Numbered from the stretch's first letter, positions 50,868 to 59,577 are shown. The stretch: DNA of 64,000 nucleotides from Orlajensenia stereocauli (GCF_039548895.1 NZ_JBCLVG010000001.1); one strand, 5' to 3'. Translations and numbers: made by a program. The notes: generated by a model not told the origin, from the sequence alone.

Positions 50868-51134
50868 ATGCCGTCACCAGCTGCGGACCACGACGACATT
50901 CGCCCTTTCACGAGGAAGGTCCTGCAGATCGCCCAGATGGACCCCTCGGGCCATGAGGGAGTATTCGCCTCGCGCGAGCGGCTGGCGTACGACTATCGGG
51001 CCGGCGTCGATAGTAGGGAACACGGGATCGCGCGCTCGGGGGAACACCTGCTAAAGATCATGGGCAAGTCGCCCGCTCACCCGAAGGTCTACGACGAAGC
51101 GGAGCGAGCGGTGAAGGAGTGGGCGGCGCGCTGA
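50868..51134 (+). CDS. Hypothetical protein, 88 residues
   Basis: A hydrophilic protein beginning MPSPAADHDDIRPFTRKVLQ and containing ERLAYDYRAGVDSREHGIAR and HPKVYDEAERAVKEWAAR. It looks helical and soluble. Its start lies 11 bp from the divergent membrane-protein gene, so the two share promoter DNA. AGGAG stands 15 nt before the ATG, farther than usual. No family recognised. Confidence 0.5.
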   Translation: MPSPAADHDDIRPFTRKVLQIAQMDPSGHEGVFASRERLAYDYRAGVDSREHGIARSGEHLLKIMGKSPAHPKVYDEAERAVKEWAAR

Positions 51135-51220
51135 CAGAGCTGACCACTCGCTGACCATCGAGCGGCCGTGGTCGGCCGCGGTTCCAAGACTTCGCTACCG
51201 GTCGCTGCCACAATGAGCCG

Positions 51221-52627
51221 GTGACTACGAATCCAGGCTTCTATCTCGGTGTCGGCAGGGTGATGACCGAGTCGGTCACGAGCAAGATCAAAACCGCAGG
51301 CAGCTCATTTGTCATAAGAATGCTCAATTCGCGACCGGAGAACTGGGAGCGTATCGCCGAGGTCGTCGAACGCGACGACCTCACCGGAGCAATCGTGAAG
51401 CTGACGGCTAACGACTTCAGGCGGATCGCCAGTGACAAATACGGTGAAGCCGCAGACGCGCTTTTCGGAGCACTCTCGAAGAAGCGGCACTTGCTGCTCG
51501 TTCACGAGGAGATCGTCACTCCACAGGATCCGGAGCTCGAATCAGGCAATCCAGGTAGTGCAGGAGGGCCCGATCGGGGTGACGATGATGACTGGATGGA
51601 CGATTCCGGTTGGCAAAACGATGACTGGAACGACCACATCGCCCGTGATTACTTCGGAACTCTTCCACAGGAGATTCGGGACAACGTTAAGCGGAGGCTC
51701 GCAGATCACAGCCTGACGATTACGACATACAAACGAAACGCCGAAGCGTCCATCTTCGCCACTGCATTCGTCGAGGACACCCTGAACAACCTCCTGTTCC
51801 GGCTTTATGTGCCGGCGGGGCGGTTGTATGAGGAAGAGCTCGCCCGAGTGATCGAGTTGTTCCACGATTGGCTCGGCTCCGTGAAGGGTCAGACGGTCAG
51901 GCAGTCCGGCTACCGCACGCCCAGCGGCCGCGTCATTGAGTTCTTCGGCGAGCCGGGCATGAGCGCGGAGGTCGTGAGCGACGAATTGCAGGAGTTCGCT
52001 CAGTTCCTGAGCGTTGTTGAGGACTCTCCGACGGCTCAGGAGATGCTTCAGAGCCTTGGACTGACTTCCGGGCGCGCGCGCGAGTTGGTGGCGAAGTACG
52101 CCAAGGCCGCACGCCGCGTGCTGGTTGATACGAAGCACGAACGGGAGCGGCTCATCTTGAGCATCCAGCAGCAGCTGGAGTCTGAGCTGGTTGACGAGCT
52201 GCCTGGCGCGTCAGCTGCTGATCTGGGTGACCTCATCGCGCAGCTGGTGCCCGAGTCGCCGTTCGCCGCGAGCGAGGTGACGAGGCGCCTGGCGCCTGGT
52301 CCCGCGGGAGGGTCCCCGATCCTCAACGTCCAGATCATCGAACGAGTCGAGGGCATCGTCGCGCAGAACGTCAACGGCCCCGTCACCGTGGGCACCCCAG
52401 CGGCACAGCTCATCGAGCTCATCCGCCAGTTCGGTGACACCTCAGCAGAAGCCCTCGAAGCCAATGCGCGCGAGCTGGCTGACACTGAGGCGCCACCCGC
52501 AGCTCGACTGCGCGCACGTCAGGCATTGAAGAACTTCCTGCTCCGCAATGCAGCGCGGATCGAACAATCCGCGTACAAGGCAGCTCAAGAGTGGGTCGTC
52601 CATAGTATCGGCGAATGGCTCAGTTAG
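51221..52627 (+). CDS. Hypothetical protein with acidic linker and helical C-terminus
   Basis: A 468-residue protein of no family known to me. Residues 1-95 form a mixed domain (FYLGVGRVMTESVTSKIKTA). Residues 100-135 are a Gly/Asp/Trp-rich acidic linker (DRGDDDDWMDDSGWQNDDWN). Residues 136-320 are a second alpha+beta domain (LYVPAGRLYEEELARVIELF). A strand segment near 365-385 reads ILNVQIIERVEGIVAQNVNG followed by PVTVG, and helices end the protein. The GTG at 51221 is preceded by CACAAT-N6 and no ribosome site. Codon usage is poorer in G+C than the host. Confidence 0.6.
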   Translation: MTTNPGFYLGVGRVMTESVTSKIKTAGSSFVIRMLNSRPENWERIAEVVERDDLTGAIVKLTANDFRRIASDKYGEAADALFGALSKKRHLLLVHEEIVTPQDPELESGNPGSAGGPDRGDDDDWMDDSGWQNDDWNDHIARDYFGTLPQEIRDNVKRRLADHSLTITTYKRNAEASIFATAFVEDTLNNLLFRLYVPAGRLYEEELARVIELFHDWLGSVKGQTVRQSGYRTPSGRVIEFFGEPGMSAEVVSDELQEFAQFLSVVEDSPTAQEMLQSLGLTSGRARELVAKYAKAARRVLVDTKHERERLILSIQQQLESELVDELPGASAADLGDLIAQLVPESPFAASEVTRRLAPGPAGGSPILNVQIIERVEGIVAQNVNGPVTVGTPAAQLIELIRQFGDTSAEALEANARELADTEAPPAARLRARQALKNFLLRNAARIEQSAYKAAQEWVVHSIGEWLS

Positions 52628-52918
52628 CCGCGAGGACGACGAGCCACAAAGCCCGCACGGGTGCGTCGAGCAATGAGCGTGCGCACAGTCCGTCATCGAT
52701 GTGCTGCGGGCCGCTCAGTGTCCACGCCCCGGATGGCGACCGTCTGTGGCCGGTGTGGCGTTCACCAATGTGAGCATGCCTGTAGCGGCGACCCGTGACG
52801 AGTCAATACCCTCCCCTTAGCTGCCGACCCGACCAAACGAGCCGTGGCCGCTGGCATTGCATTTCAATACTCACGATGCCATTAGGCAACTCTTGGCTCG
52901 TCCGTTGAGCGAGGTCCG

Positions 52919-53878
52919 ATGATCAACTCAAACTCTCCGTGGTACTTGCGCCGTTTCGTTCCCATAACCGTGGCGGTGATGCTGGCACTACTGACTAGCT
53001 TCATTCAACAGGGAATTGCGCTCGCCTTCGGGTTGCCGTGGGAGTGGGCGAGAGTGTGGCAGGACGCCACGGGCTACCTCTTCATCAGCGTTGTCCTCGT
53101 CGGTGTAGTGGAATTGATGGAGCGACGGCGCGAGGCTCACACAGCATCTGCCCAGCTGAGCACGGGCCTGTCATTCAGTGTCGGCACGTATCTCGCTACC
53201 ATCGGTCAGATTCGCGACACCAGTAAGGCGGTGGATGTCGAGCGACACCAAGCGGACACGACATCGGAACTGCTCGTACTCCGCGATGAGGCACTTGCAC
53301 AAGAAGCAATGCTTCGCGAAGGCTACGCCAAGGCCACCAAGACGAAGCCGGCGAGCACCGCGATTCTGCACCTCTGCGTGCTAGCGCTGGCGGCCGGGAC
53401 CTTCTCAGCCCCGACCAAGCGTCGGGCGCGACAACGTCTGATCTCTGGATGCGTCGCGGAGCTTCAGCGTGCTGCTGCTGCACTCGCCGATTCAGACGCA
53501 GAAATTCAACAACGGGTCTTGCAGGCGGCCGCTCGCGTCAGCGTGTCGTACGAAGCTACCGAGGCTTCAATCATCGAATGCATGCGCAGCCGACGGGTTG
53601 CGCACAAAGCTGAAGCGGCAACCATTAAGTCGATACTCGACTCAATTGACGAGGCGCTCTTCATCGATCCATTGCGGGCATTCGCGGCGGGTGTGAGGCT
53701 ACTCCAAGATGCGGTTATCGAGCAGAAGGATTCGATTTCTGAGTTCGACGTAGCAGAAGCCTTCTGGACTTTTGGAGTTCCGATCATGGCTCTCGCCGAT
53801 GAGGCGGAGGCGTTGGCCAGTTGTGACGCGGCTCTCGCGGCGCTTGCGTCCGAAATCGACGCGAATGTGTCCAAATAA
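52919..53878 (+). CDS. Two-helix membrane protein with long cytoplasmic helical domain
   Basis: The 319-residue product has transmembrane segments at about 12-36 (FVPITVAVMLALLTSFIQQG) and 50-68 (YLFISVVLVGVVELMERRRE). A 250-residue, Ala/Glu-rich helical region follows, including RARQRLISGCVAELQRAAAA. A sensor or effector anchored in the membrane is conceivable, but nothing diagnostic is seen. GAGG precedes the ATG by 6 nt. The 291 bp upstream (52628-52918) hold no gene and are more A/T-rich just before the start. Confidence 0.6.
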   Translation: MINSNSPWYLRRFVPITVAVMLALLTSFIQQGIALAFGLPWEWARVWQDATGYLFISVVLVGVVELMERRREAHTASAQLSTGLSFSVGTYLATIGQIRDTSKAVDVERHQADTTSELLVLRDEALAQEAMLREGYAKATKTKPASTAILHLCVLALAAGTFSAPTKRRARQRLISGCVAELQRAAAALADSDAEIQQRVLQAAARVSVSYEATEASIIECMRSRRVAHKAEAATIKSILDSIDEALFIDPLRAFAAGVRLLQDAVIEQKDSISEFDVAEAFWTFGVPIMALADEAEALASCDAALAALASEIDANVSK

Positions 53879-54020
53879 CCGGATGGGGTGGACCGTTACC
53901 GCTCGACGTTCTCACTGGTGTCCTTGCAGTCGAGAGCGCACGGGTTGAGGGGCCTCAGGTATCCGGTCGTCGACCGTGACAACTCCCGTCCCGCAATCGG
54001 ATCAGCCTACGGACACTGGG

Positions 54021-55064
54021 CTACCCGAGTTTCGCGAAGTATGCGCGCAACGCGCCTGCGCCTCTTGAAGAGCTAACGCTGTTCTCCGGGACACCAGCCA
54101 ACGCTCGGCCGGATTCGAGGTGGAACGCCCGCATCTTGATACTTCCAGTGGCCGAACTCACCGCGCACATACCGACCGCCGTCCGTCCACCAGACGCCGG
54201 GCTCTCGGCACAGTAAGCATGCCCTGAGTGAACAACGCGACGCCAGTCGCGACGTTGCCCCATTGCCGTGACCAAAGCGTTGCCGAAGGCATTCGCGCCC
54301 GCCTGGCGCACACTTGGGTCTACGCTCATTCCGCGTCGGACTACTGTGGCGACGGCGCGCGGAACGTGCGGCGCGAGGTCAGAAATGTCCCGAAGTACTC
54401 CATTCGAAAGGTGCACCTGTTGACGGGCTGGGGACAGCCGATGATCGACGGGGTACTCGCCGCAGAGAAGATAGAACACTGTTGCTGCGAGGGAGTAGAC
54501 ATCTGACGAGACGGAGCAGGCCCCATCATCGGGCGCCGCCTCGGGTGCGAGTGTGCACCAGCTCCCATCCCGCGGGGCGTACCCATCAGCGTCGAGCAGA
54601 ATGCACTTGGCCACGTCAGAAAGCAGAACGCTATCGCCGCGCCGCAGAGCATTGGCAGGCTTGACGTCGCGATGGATCATCCCGGCAGCATGAATAGTGT
54701 CGACTCCAGCGGCGATCTGATGACCAAACCGCACTGCGAGAGCAACGGAAAGCCCGTGCGGCCGCGCATCTGCTTCAAGGTCGCCATCCGGGAGGAGGCC
54801 GGTGGCAATGTAGCGGACATCGCTCGTGAGAACTACGTCAGCGTCCAAGATCGGGACAATGAAATTGCTGCGGAGTTGTTCGAGGTGCCTCGCTTCGTCC
54901 CATGACTGAGGCGAGCCACCGTCGGGGCGGAGCACCTTCAGGGCCACTGTCCGGTTGAGGTGCTTTTCATGCGCCTCGTACACCTCGCCGTCAGAACCGA
55001 GCTTATTGTTCAGCACGTATCGGTCATTCACCGACGTCCCGGGTGGCACAGCTGGTTTGCTCAC
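54021..55064 (-). CDS. Hanks-type Ser/Thr protein kinase with DFG-to-DVA change
   Basis: A 347-residue soluble kinase. NDRYVLNNKLGSDGEVYEAH at 13-32 is a shortened glycine loop. VALKVL holds Lys43, GMIHRDVKPANAL the catalytic loop with Asp133, and LLSDVAKC at 147-154 stands where DFG is expected. The metal-binding Asp150 remains but Phe-Gly is Val-Ala. APEAAPDD and SSDVYSLAATVFYLLCGEYP follow. A 60-residue Ser/Gly-rich tail ends the protein and no membrane helix is present. The GTG at 55064 is supported by -10 TATGGT (55072-55077), 7 nt upstream. The gene is divergent from a small protein, with 22 bp between starts. Confidence 0.8.
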   Translation of the reverse strand: MSKPAVPPGTSVNDRYVLNNKLGSDGEVYEAHEKHLNRTVALKVLRPDGGSPQSWDEARHLEQLRSNFIVPILDADVVLTSDVRYIATGLLPDGDLEADARPHGLSVALAVRFGHQIAAGVDTIHAAGMIHRDVKPANALRRGDSVLLSDVAKCILLDADGYAPRDGSWCTLAPEAAPDDGACSVSSDVYSLAATVFYLLCGEYPVDHRLSPARQQVHLSNGVLRDISDLAPHVPRAVATVVRRGMSVDPSVRQAGANAFGNALVTAMGQRRDWRRVVHSGHAYCAESPASGGRTAVGMCAVSSATGSIKMRAFHLESGRALAGVPENSVSSSRGAGALRAYFAKLG

Positions 55065-55086
55065 GCGAGCAACCATACTGGCGAAC

Positions 55087-55542
55087 ATGAGTGTTCTCGG
55101 TGTAGTCGTCGTCACTGGGAAAAGTCCGCGTGTGCAGACTGTCGTGCTTGAAGGAAATCTGGAAGCGCCCCGGGTCGCCGACACCTTTGAACTGCGCACC
55201 GCGTCGACAAACCACTCAGAGCAAGCAGTTGACCTTGCCCGACACATGGAGCCCAAGGTCGCGGGCGGAGGTTTCGACGGCGTCGCTCTTAGAGTCGCTG
55301 GAGCATCTCCTGTCGGCCGACGTAGTAAGGCCGCATTCTCGAGAGCGCATTGTGAAGGTGCATTGATCTATGTCATTCGAACGGCGACAGGCAATCCCGT
55401 CATCGTGGTTGACCCTGTAACCGCCCCGAAGTTCATCGGTTGGAAGAAAGCAGAGCTGGAAGAACTTGTCGACCGACTGTCCTCAAAGGGTGTGAACAGA
55501 GAGGCTTTGCTGGCTGCCGTAGTGGCTCTCGCCGGAGTTTGA
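55087..55542 (+). CDS. Hypothetical alpha/beta protein paired with the kinase
   Basis: A 151-residue protein. Strand-rich segments LGVVVVTGKSPRVQTVVLEG and FDGVALRVAG alternate with helices, and GALIYVIRTATGNPVIVVDP leads into VTAPKFIGWKKAELEELVDR. The order of strands and helices is reminiscent of an RNase H/RuvC-like fold, but I see no catalytic acidic set, so this is only a structural guess. CATACT ends 7 nt before the ATG and overlaps the -10 of the divergent kinase. Its 3' end overlaps the convergent PRTase-like gene by 60 bp. Confidence 0.6.
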   Translation: MSVLGVVVVTGKSPRVQTVVLEGNLEAPRVADTFELRTASTNHSEQAVDLARHMEPKVAGGGFDGVALRVAGASPVGRRSKAAFSRAHCEGALIYVIRTATGNPVIVVDPVTAPKFIGWKKAELEELVDRLSSKGVNREALLAAVVALAGV

Positions 55543-55929
55543 CGAGCCTCCGCATACGAAAAGTGAGTCGATGCCCTCGATACTCCAACGCATGTCGGCG
55601 TCGGTAAGCGTGTTGATAACGACAGCGATGAGCCATTCGGATTGAACTTCTTCACGGACGCGCCGCGCGGCATTGGCAACGAGGGTGCCGCTCGCGATGT
55701 TGACATCGAGGACCACGGTGCGTGCGGAGCGTCCGCCCCGAATGGTGGGATCGATCATCATTGCAGCACCGAGAACTCGTTCGGCGGCGGGGCTCGCCGC
55801 CTCGACGGTGAAATCGTCCCACCCAGCCACGCAGCCTAGGAAAGACCGCGCAGAGTCAGCCAGGTTGTGCGAGCTGTCGTGCGCGCGAACGTTCTCGTCG
55901 CCCGCGAGCATTAGTTCGACGAGATCCAT
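55483..55929 (-). CDS. Phosphoribosyltransferase-like protein
   Basis: A 148-residue protein. RTVVLDVNIASGTLVANAAR resembles the PRPP-binding segment of type I phosphoribosyltransferases (hydrophobic strand, acidic residue, then S/T-G-T), although the usual DD pair is reduced to a single Asp. VEAASPAAERVLGAAMMID upstream resembles the preceding loop and helix, and LIAVVINTLTDADMRW the next strand. AGGAGG lies 4-5 nt before the ATG at 55929. The gene converges on the small alpha/beta gene and overlaps it by 60 bp. Confidence 0.55.
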   Translation of the reverse strand: MDLVELMLAGDENVRAHDSSHNLADSARSFLGCVAGWDDFTVEAASPAAERVLGAAMMIDPTIRGGRSARTVVLDVNIASGTLVANAARRVREEVQSEWLIAVVINTLTDADMRWSIEGIDSLFVCGGSSNSGESHYGSQQSLSVHTL

Positions 55930-56272
55930 CGCGCCTCCTATCCCAGAGAGTAGTCATCTTCTGCCCCGAGTTCCGCCAAAACGCTGAAGACCATTGAAAG
56001 CGCTGACCGTGGCGCAGTCTCCCTCAGGATCGGCTTCGCTCCTTCACGCGCACAGTTCGCGGCGGAATGGTCGCGCACGCCGACCACAGCTATCGGGGAC
56101 CAGCGGCGGAGGGTCGTTGTGGCTGTTCATACCCGGTAGGTGCGCCGGGGAAATCCGAACGACCGCACGGAACCAGAACCAGCCGCTCCCCGCCGCGCAA
56201 CGGGTGCTGAAGGAGCGCTTCAGAAAGCCCAATTAGATGGGTTTTCGATGGGGTGATCAAATCACTTAACCT
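55930..56272. other. Non-coding right end of the island
   Basis: No frame in these 343 bp has convincing protein character. It contains the right terminal repeat at 56236-56259. An integrase gene would be expected here, next to the tRNA, but none is present. Confidence 0.5.
56236..56259 (+). repeat. Right terminal repeat, possible integrase arm site
   Basis: This copy of the GATGGGT-N4-GATGGG-N-TGATCA repeat lies 13 bp inside the right att-like repeat. The left copy is at 50053-50076. Confidence 0.5.
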
Positions 56273-56387
<115 letters not shown>

Positions 56388-56501
56388 ATGCCCCGGCTGG
56401 CCGAGGCAACCTGTCAATCATAGCGTGCCGAAAGAGGTGCTGAAGACACGGGGAGTGCCGGCATCCGCTCGCTCGATCGCCCTCGGTCGTAGGGTGAGGG
56501 A

Positions 56502-57212
56502 ATGGCAGCGAAGGTGCGCATTGTTCCGGTGACGGATGCCCCCTGGGCCGATGTGGAGCGCGTGTTCGGCACGCGCGGCGACCCGGCCGGGTGCTGGTGC
56601 CAGTTCTTCAAGCTGCCGAACGCGGAGTGGAAGACCATTACGCCCGGTGAGTGCCGGAACCTGCTCGAGGAGCAGGTGCAGGCGGCACGTGGGGGCACAG
56701 CGCATCCGCCCGGAGTCATCGCCTATCTCGCGCCGGATGCCGCTGACGGCGACAGCGATAACGCGAGCCGGAACGAGAACGACGACGGACACGATGACGG
56801 ACACGGCAACGCCAGCGCGGCCGAACCGGTGGGCTGGTGCGCCGTCGAGCCGCGAACGGCCTATGACCGACTGCGTACCGCGGAGGTCGTGAAGGGCAGC
56901 GCCGAGGACGAGGACGACGATTCCGTCTGGGCGATCACCTGCTTCGTCGTGCGCGTCGGGCACCGCCGACAGGGCATCGGCGGAGAGTTGCTGCAGGGTG
57001 CCATCGAGCAGGCCGCCCGCCTCGGCGCGCGGGTCATCGAGGGCTATCCGGTCGACACCGCCGAGCGTAAGACGTCGAGTGCCGAGCTCTACCACGGCAC
57101 CCTCTCGCAGTTCGTGGCCGCAGGCTTCGAGGTCACCTCTCGGCCGTCGCCGAGCCGCGCGGTCGTCACGCTGCGAATCGATGCGGAACGCGACTCCCGA
57201 GCGCTAACCTGA
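56502..57212 (+). CDS. GNAT-family N-acetyltransferase
   Basis: A 236-residue acetyltransferase. WAITCFVVRVGHRRQGIGGE followed by LLQGAIEQAARLG is GNAT motif A with the acetyl-CoA loop R/HRRQGIG. GDPAGCWCQFFKLPNAEW near the N-terminus and YHGTLSQFVAAGFEVTSR near the end are typical of one actinobacterial subgroup. Residues 80-110 are an Asp/Asn/Gly-rich insertion (DGDSDNASRNENDDGHDDGH), probably a disordered loop. A -10 box TAGGGT (56490-56495) ends 6 nt before the ATG, so the message is probably leaderless. Substrate unknown. Confidence 0.85.
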   Translation: MAAKVRIVPVTDAPWADVERVFGTRGDPAGCWCQFFKLPNAEWKTITPGECRNLLEEQVQAARGGTAHPPGVIAYLAPDAADGDSDNASRNENDDGHDDGHGNASAAEPVGWCAVEPRTAYDRLRTAEVVKGSAEDEDDDSVWAITCFVVRVGHRRQGIGGELLQGAIEQAARLGARVIEGYPVDTAERKTSSAELYHGTLSQFVAAGFEVTSRPSPSRAVVTLRIDAERDSRALT

Positions 57213-57240
57213 CTTCACACTCGACGGGAACGGATGAGCC

Positions 57241-58653
57241 ATGAGCGACACACGAGGACGCCTGCGCTTCGACCACGATGAGGTCACTCGTCACGACGAG
57301 CTCTACGCCGACGGAAGAGCCCGGCGCGGTCAGCTCCCCCGGCGCGAGCAGGCGATCCTGCGCGACGACCTCGACCGTGATCCGCTCGGCATCCTGGAGC
57401 GCCAGCACCATCCTCGTCTCCCCGACCTCATCCCGTTGCGCGTGCACCGCATGCTGCAGAGCCCGTTCGCGTTCTACCGCGGTACCGCTGCCATCCAGGC
57501 GGCCGATCTCGCTCACGAGCCGAACTCCGGGTTGAACGTCGTGCTCTCGGGCGATGCCCATATCGCCAACTTCGGCATCTACGCCTCCCCGCAGCGCACC
57601 CTCGTCTTCGACCTCAACGACTTCGATGAAGCAGCCTCCGGTCCTTGGGAATGGGATGTGAAGCGAATCATCACGAGTGTCGTGATCGCCGGCCGCGAGA
57701 ACGGCTACAGCGCGTCGGATATCCGTCGTGCGGCGCTGACCGCCGCGGATGCGTACCGGACGACGTTGCGGACGACTCTCGAACTGGGTGCGATCGACCG
57801 CTACTTCCTGCACGCCGAGGTGAAGGAGGGCACATCGCGGTTCGGCCCCGGCACTCAGAAGATCATCGACAAGGCCGTGCGAGCAGCCCGCAAACGCACC
57901 TCGGCACATGTGGTCGAGAAGATCATGACGCGGGCCGACGACGGATCACTCGAGATCGTCGAGGACCGCCCGACGCTCATGCACATCGAACCGGAGCTCG
58001 AGTCCCGCCTCACCGAGGTCTTCGCCGCCTACCGTGCCTCGGTCGCACCCGATGTGGCCCTCCTGCTCTCGCAGTACACGGTGACGGATGCCGTCCGCCG
58101 CGTCGTCGGAGTCGGCAGCGTCGGCACCCGGTGCTACATCGCTGTACTCACGGGCCCGCGCGGCGAACCGTTGGTGCTGCAGTTCAAGGAGGCCGCGCGG
58201 TCGGTGGTCCACGAATTCGGCGAGGCGCCCATCGAGCCGGCACCCGGCATCGATCCCGAGTTGATCGCAACGTCCCACGGCTTCAGGGTGATCGCGAATC
58301 AGCGCATCCTGCAGGCAGTCTCGGATCCGTTCCTTGGGTACCTCGAAGGCGAGGAAGGACGGAGCTTCTACGTGCGCCAGTTCCGCGATCGCAACGTATC
58401 GTTCGACATCGCTGCGCTCACGCCACAGCAGTTCACCGACTACGTGATCGCCTGCGCCTCGCTTCTGGCGCGCGCCCACGCGCAGAGCCCGGCAGCTGCG
58501 AGCATCTCGGGTTACCTGGGAACCAGCGACGTCTTCGACAAGGCCGTCGTCGCCTGGGCGGACGACTACGCCGACAGGTCCTTCGCCGACTTCGAGCTGT
58601 TGCGCGAAGCCGTCGACACCGGGCGCTTCGTCAGCTCTGAATTCGGAGCCTAG
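57241..58653 (+). CDS. DUF2252 family protein
   Basis: A 470-residue DUF2252 protein. LIPLRVHRMLQSPFAFYRGT and VLSGDAHIANFGIYASPQRT are the strongest signature. LVFDLNDFDEAASGPWEWDV continues it with acidic residues positioned like those of kinase-like phosphotransferases. VGVGSVGTRCYIAVLTGPRG and LQFKEAARS follow. YVRQFRDRNVSFD and LLARAHAQSP close the fold. The family is common in Actinobacteria and has a protein-kinase-like fold, but no activity is established. A -10 TAACCT near 57205 gives a short leader. Confidence 0.9.
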   Translation: MSDTRGRLRFDHDEVTRHDELYADGRARRGQLPRREQAILRDDLDRDPLGILERQHHPRLPDLIPLRVHRMLQSPFAFYRGTAAIQAADLAHEPNSGLNVVLSGDAHIANFGIYASPQRTLVFDLNDFDEAASGPWEWDVKRIITSVVIAGRENGYSASDIRRAALTAADAYRTTLRTTLELGAIDRYFLHAEVKEGTSRFGPGTQKIIDKAVRAARKRTSAHVVEKIMTRADDGSLEIVEDRPTLMHIEPELESRLTEVFAAYRASVAPDVALLLSQYTVTDAVRRVVGVGSVGTRCYIAVLTGPRGEPLVLQFKEAARSVVHEFGEAPIEPAPGIDPELIATSHGFRVIANQRILQAVSDPFLGYLEGEEGRSFYVRQFRDRNVSFDIAALTPQQFTDYVIACASLLARAHAQSPAAASISGYLGTSDVFDKAVVAWADDYADRSFADFELLREAVDTGRFVSSEFGA

Positions 58654-58668
58654 GCCGGTCGAGGCTGC

Positions 58669-59550
58669 TCAGCCCAGGCCGAGCACCCCGTCGAAGACGA
58701 GGTCGGCCGGTCCCGACAGGGCCACGTGCTCGCCGTCCTCCGTCGGGAACATCCGCACGCCGACACGGCCCCCGGGCACGTCGACGCGCCATTCGTTGGG
58801 GGCACCGGCTCCAGCCCAGTGCCGCACGGCGAGGGCAGCGGCCACTGCGCCGGTTCCGCAGGAGAGGGTCTCGCCGGAGCCGCGCTCGTGCACCCGCATC
58901 CGGATGCGGCCGACGCCGTCGTGCACCAGTGGCTCGTGCGGAAGCACGAACTCCACGTTCGCACCCTCCGGCGCCTCGGGCTCGAGGATAGGAATGACCG
59001 TCAGGTCGATGCCGGCGAGTTCGTCCTCATCAGCCAGGGCGACGACGACGTGCGGGTTGCCCACGTTGATGCCGAGGCCGGGGCGGGCGACGGACAACTC
59101 GCGGGCGCGTACGAGCGGCTCGGTGCCGTCGAGCTTCCAGCGGCCGAGATCGACCTGGAATCCCGTGCCCGAGCGCTGCAGGTCACGCACTCCCCCTCGC
59201 GTGCCGATCGCAACCGAGTCACCCTCGGCGAAGGCCAGCAGGCCCTGCTCGATCAGGAATCGGGCATAGACACGGATGCCGTTGCCGCACATCTCCGAGA
59301 CCGTGCCGTCGGAGTTCCAGTAGTCCATGAACCACTCGGCGTCCGGGTCCTCGGCGAGGGCTGCAGCACCATCGGCGAGATTCCTGGACCGGACCGCTCG
59401 GATGATCCCGTCGGCGCCGACACCGAAGTGCCTGTCGCAGATCGCGCTGATCTGCTCAGGCGTGAGCTCGATTTCACCGTCGGGATCGGCGAACAGCACG
59501 AAGTCGTTTCCGGTGCCGTGTCCCTTGGTGAAGTGCAGATCGATCGCCAT
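58669..59550 (-). CDS. dapF: Diaminopimelate epimerase
   Basis: DapF converts LL- to meso-diaminopimelate for lysine and peptidoglycan. The 293-residue protein has both active-site cysteines: Cys88 in VSEMCGNGIRVYARF and Cys231 in ETLSCGTGAVAAALAV. FTKGHGTGNDFVLFAD is the N-terminal signature, and GNPHVVVAL and MRVHERGSGET are conserved. It is slightly longer than the usual 275 residues because of loop insertions at 55-72. A -10 box TAGACT (59557-59562) ends 6 nt before the ATG, so the message is predicted leaderless. Confidence 0.95.
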   Translation of the reverse strand: MAIDLHFTKGHGTGNDFVLFADPDGEIELTPEQISAICDRHFGVGADGIIRAVRSRNLADGAAALAEDPDAEWFMDYWNSDGTVSEMCGNGIRVYARFLIEQGLLAFAEGDSVAIGTRGGVRDLQRSGTGFQVDLGRWKLDGTEPLVRARELSVARPGLGINVGNPHVVVALADEDELAGIDLTVIPILEPEAPEGANVEFVLPHEPLVHDGVGRIRMRVHERGSGETLSCGTGAVAAALAVRHWAGAGAPNEWRVDVPGGRVGVRMFPTEDGEHVALSGPADLVFDGVLGLG

Positions 59551-59577
59551 GGGGAAAGTCTATGGGCGGGCTCTCGC

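Larger units (their letters stand above)
49921..56272. mobile_element. Genomic island integrated at tRNA-Pro(GGG)
   Basis: The 6.4-kb segment lies between two 76-bp direct repeats of the tRNA 3' end. Its genes use more A/T-ending codons than the flanks and it lacks the host-typical GGATGCC motif. Seven genes fit: a membrane-anchored protein, two hypotheticals, a two-helix membrane protein, a protein kinase, a small alpha/beta protein and a PRTase-like protein. No integrase, transposase or replication gene is visible, so it is either a degraded element or one mobilised in trans. The first 246 bp (49921-50166) hold no gene, only the hairpin TTCCCT/AGGGAA at 49972-49992 and an arm-type repeat. 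Confidence 0.8.

Noticed and set aside
55994..56236. Possible 80-residue gene at the right end of the island
   Set aside because: The translation has no domain character, no ribosome site is present, and the codon positions show no bias.
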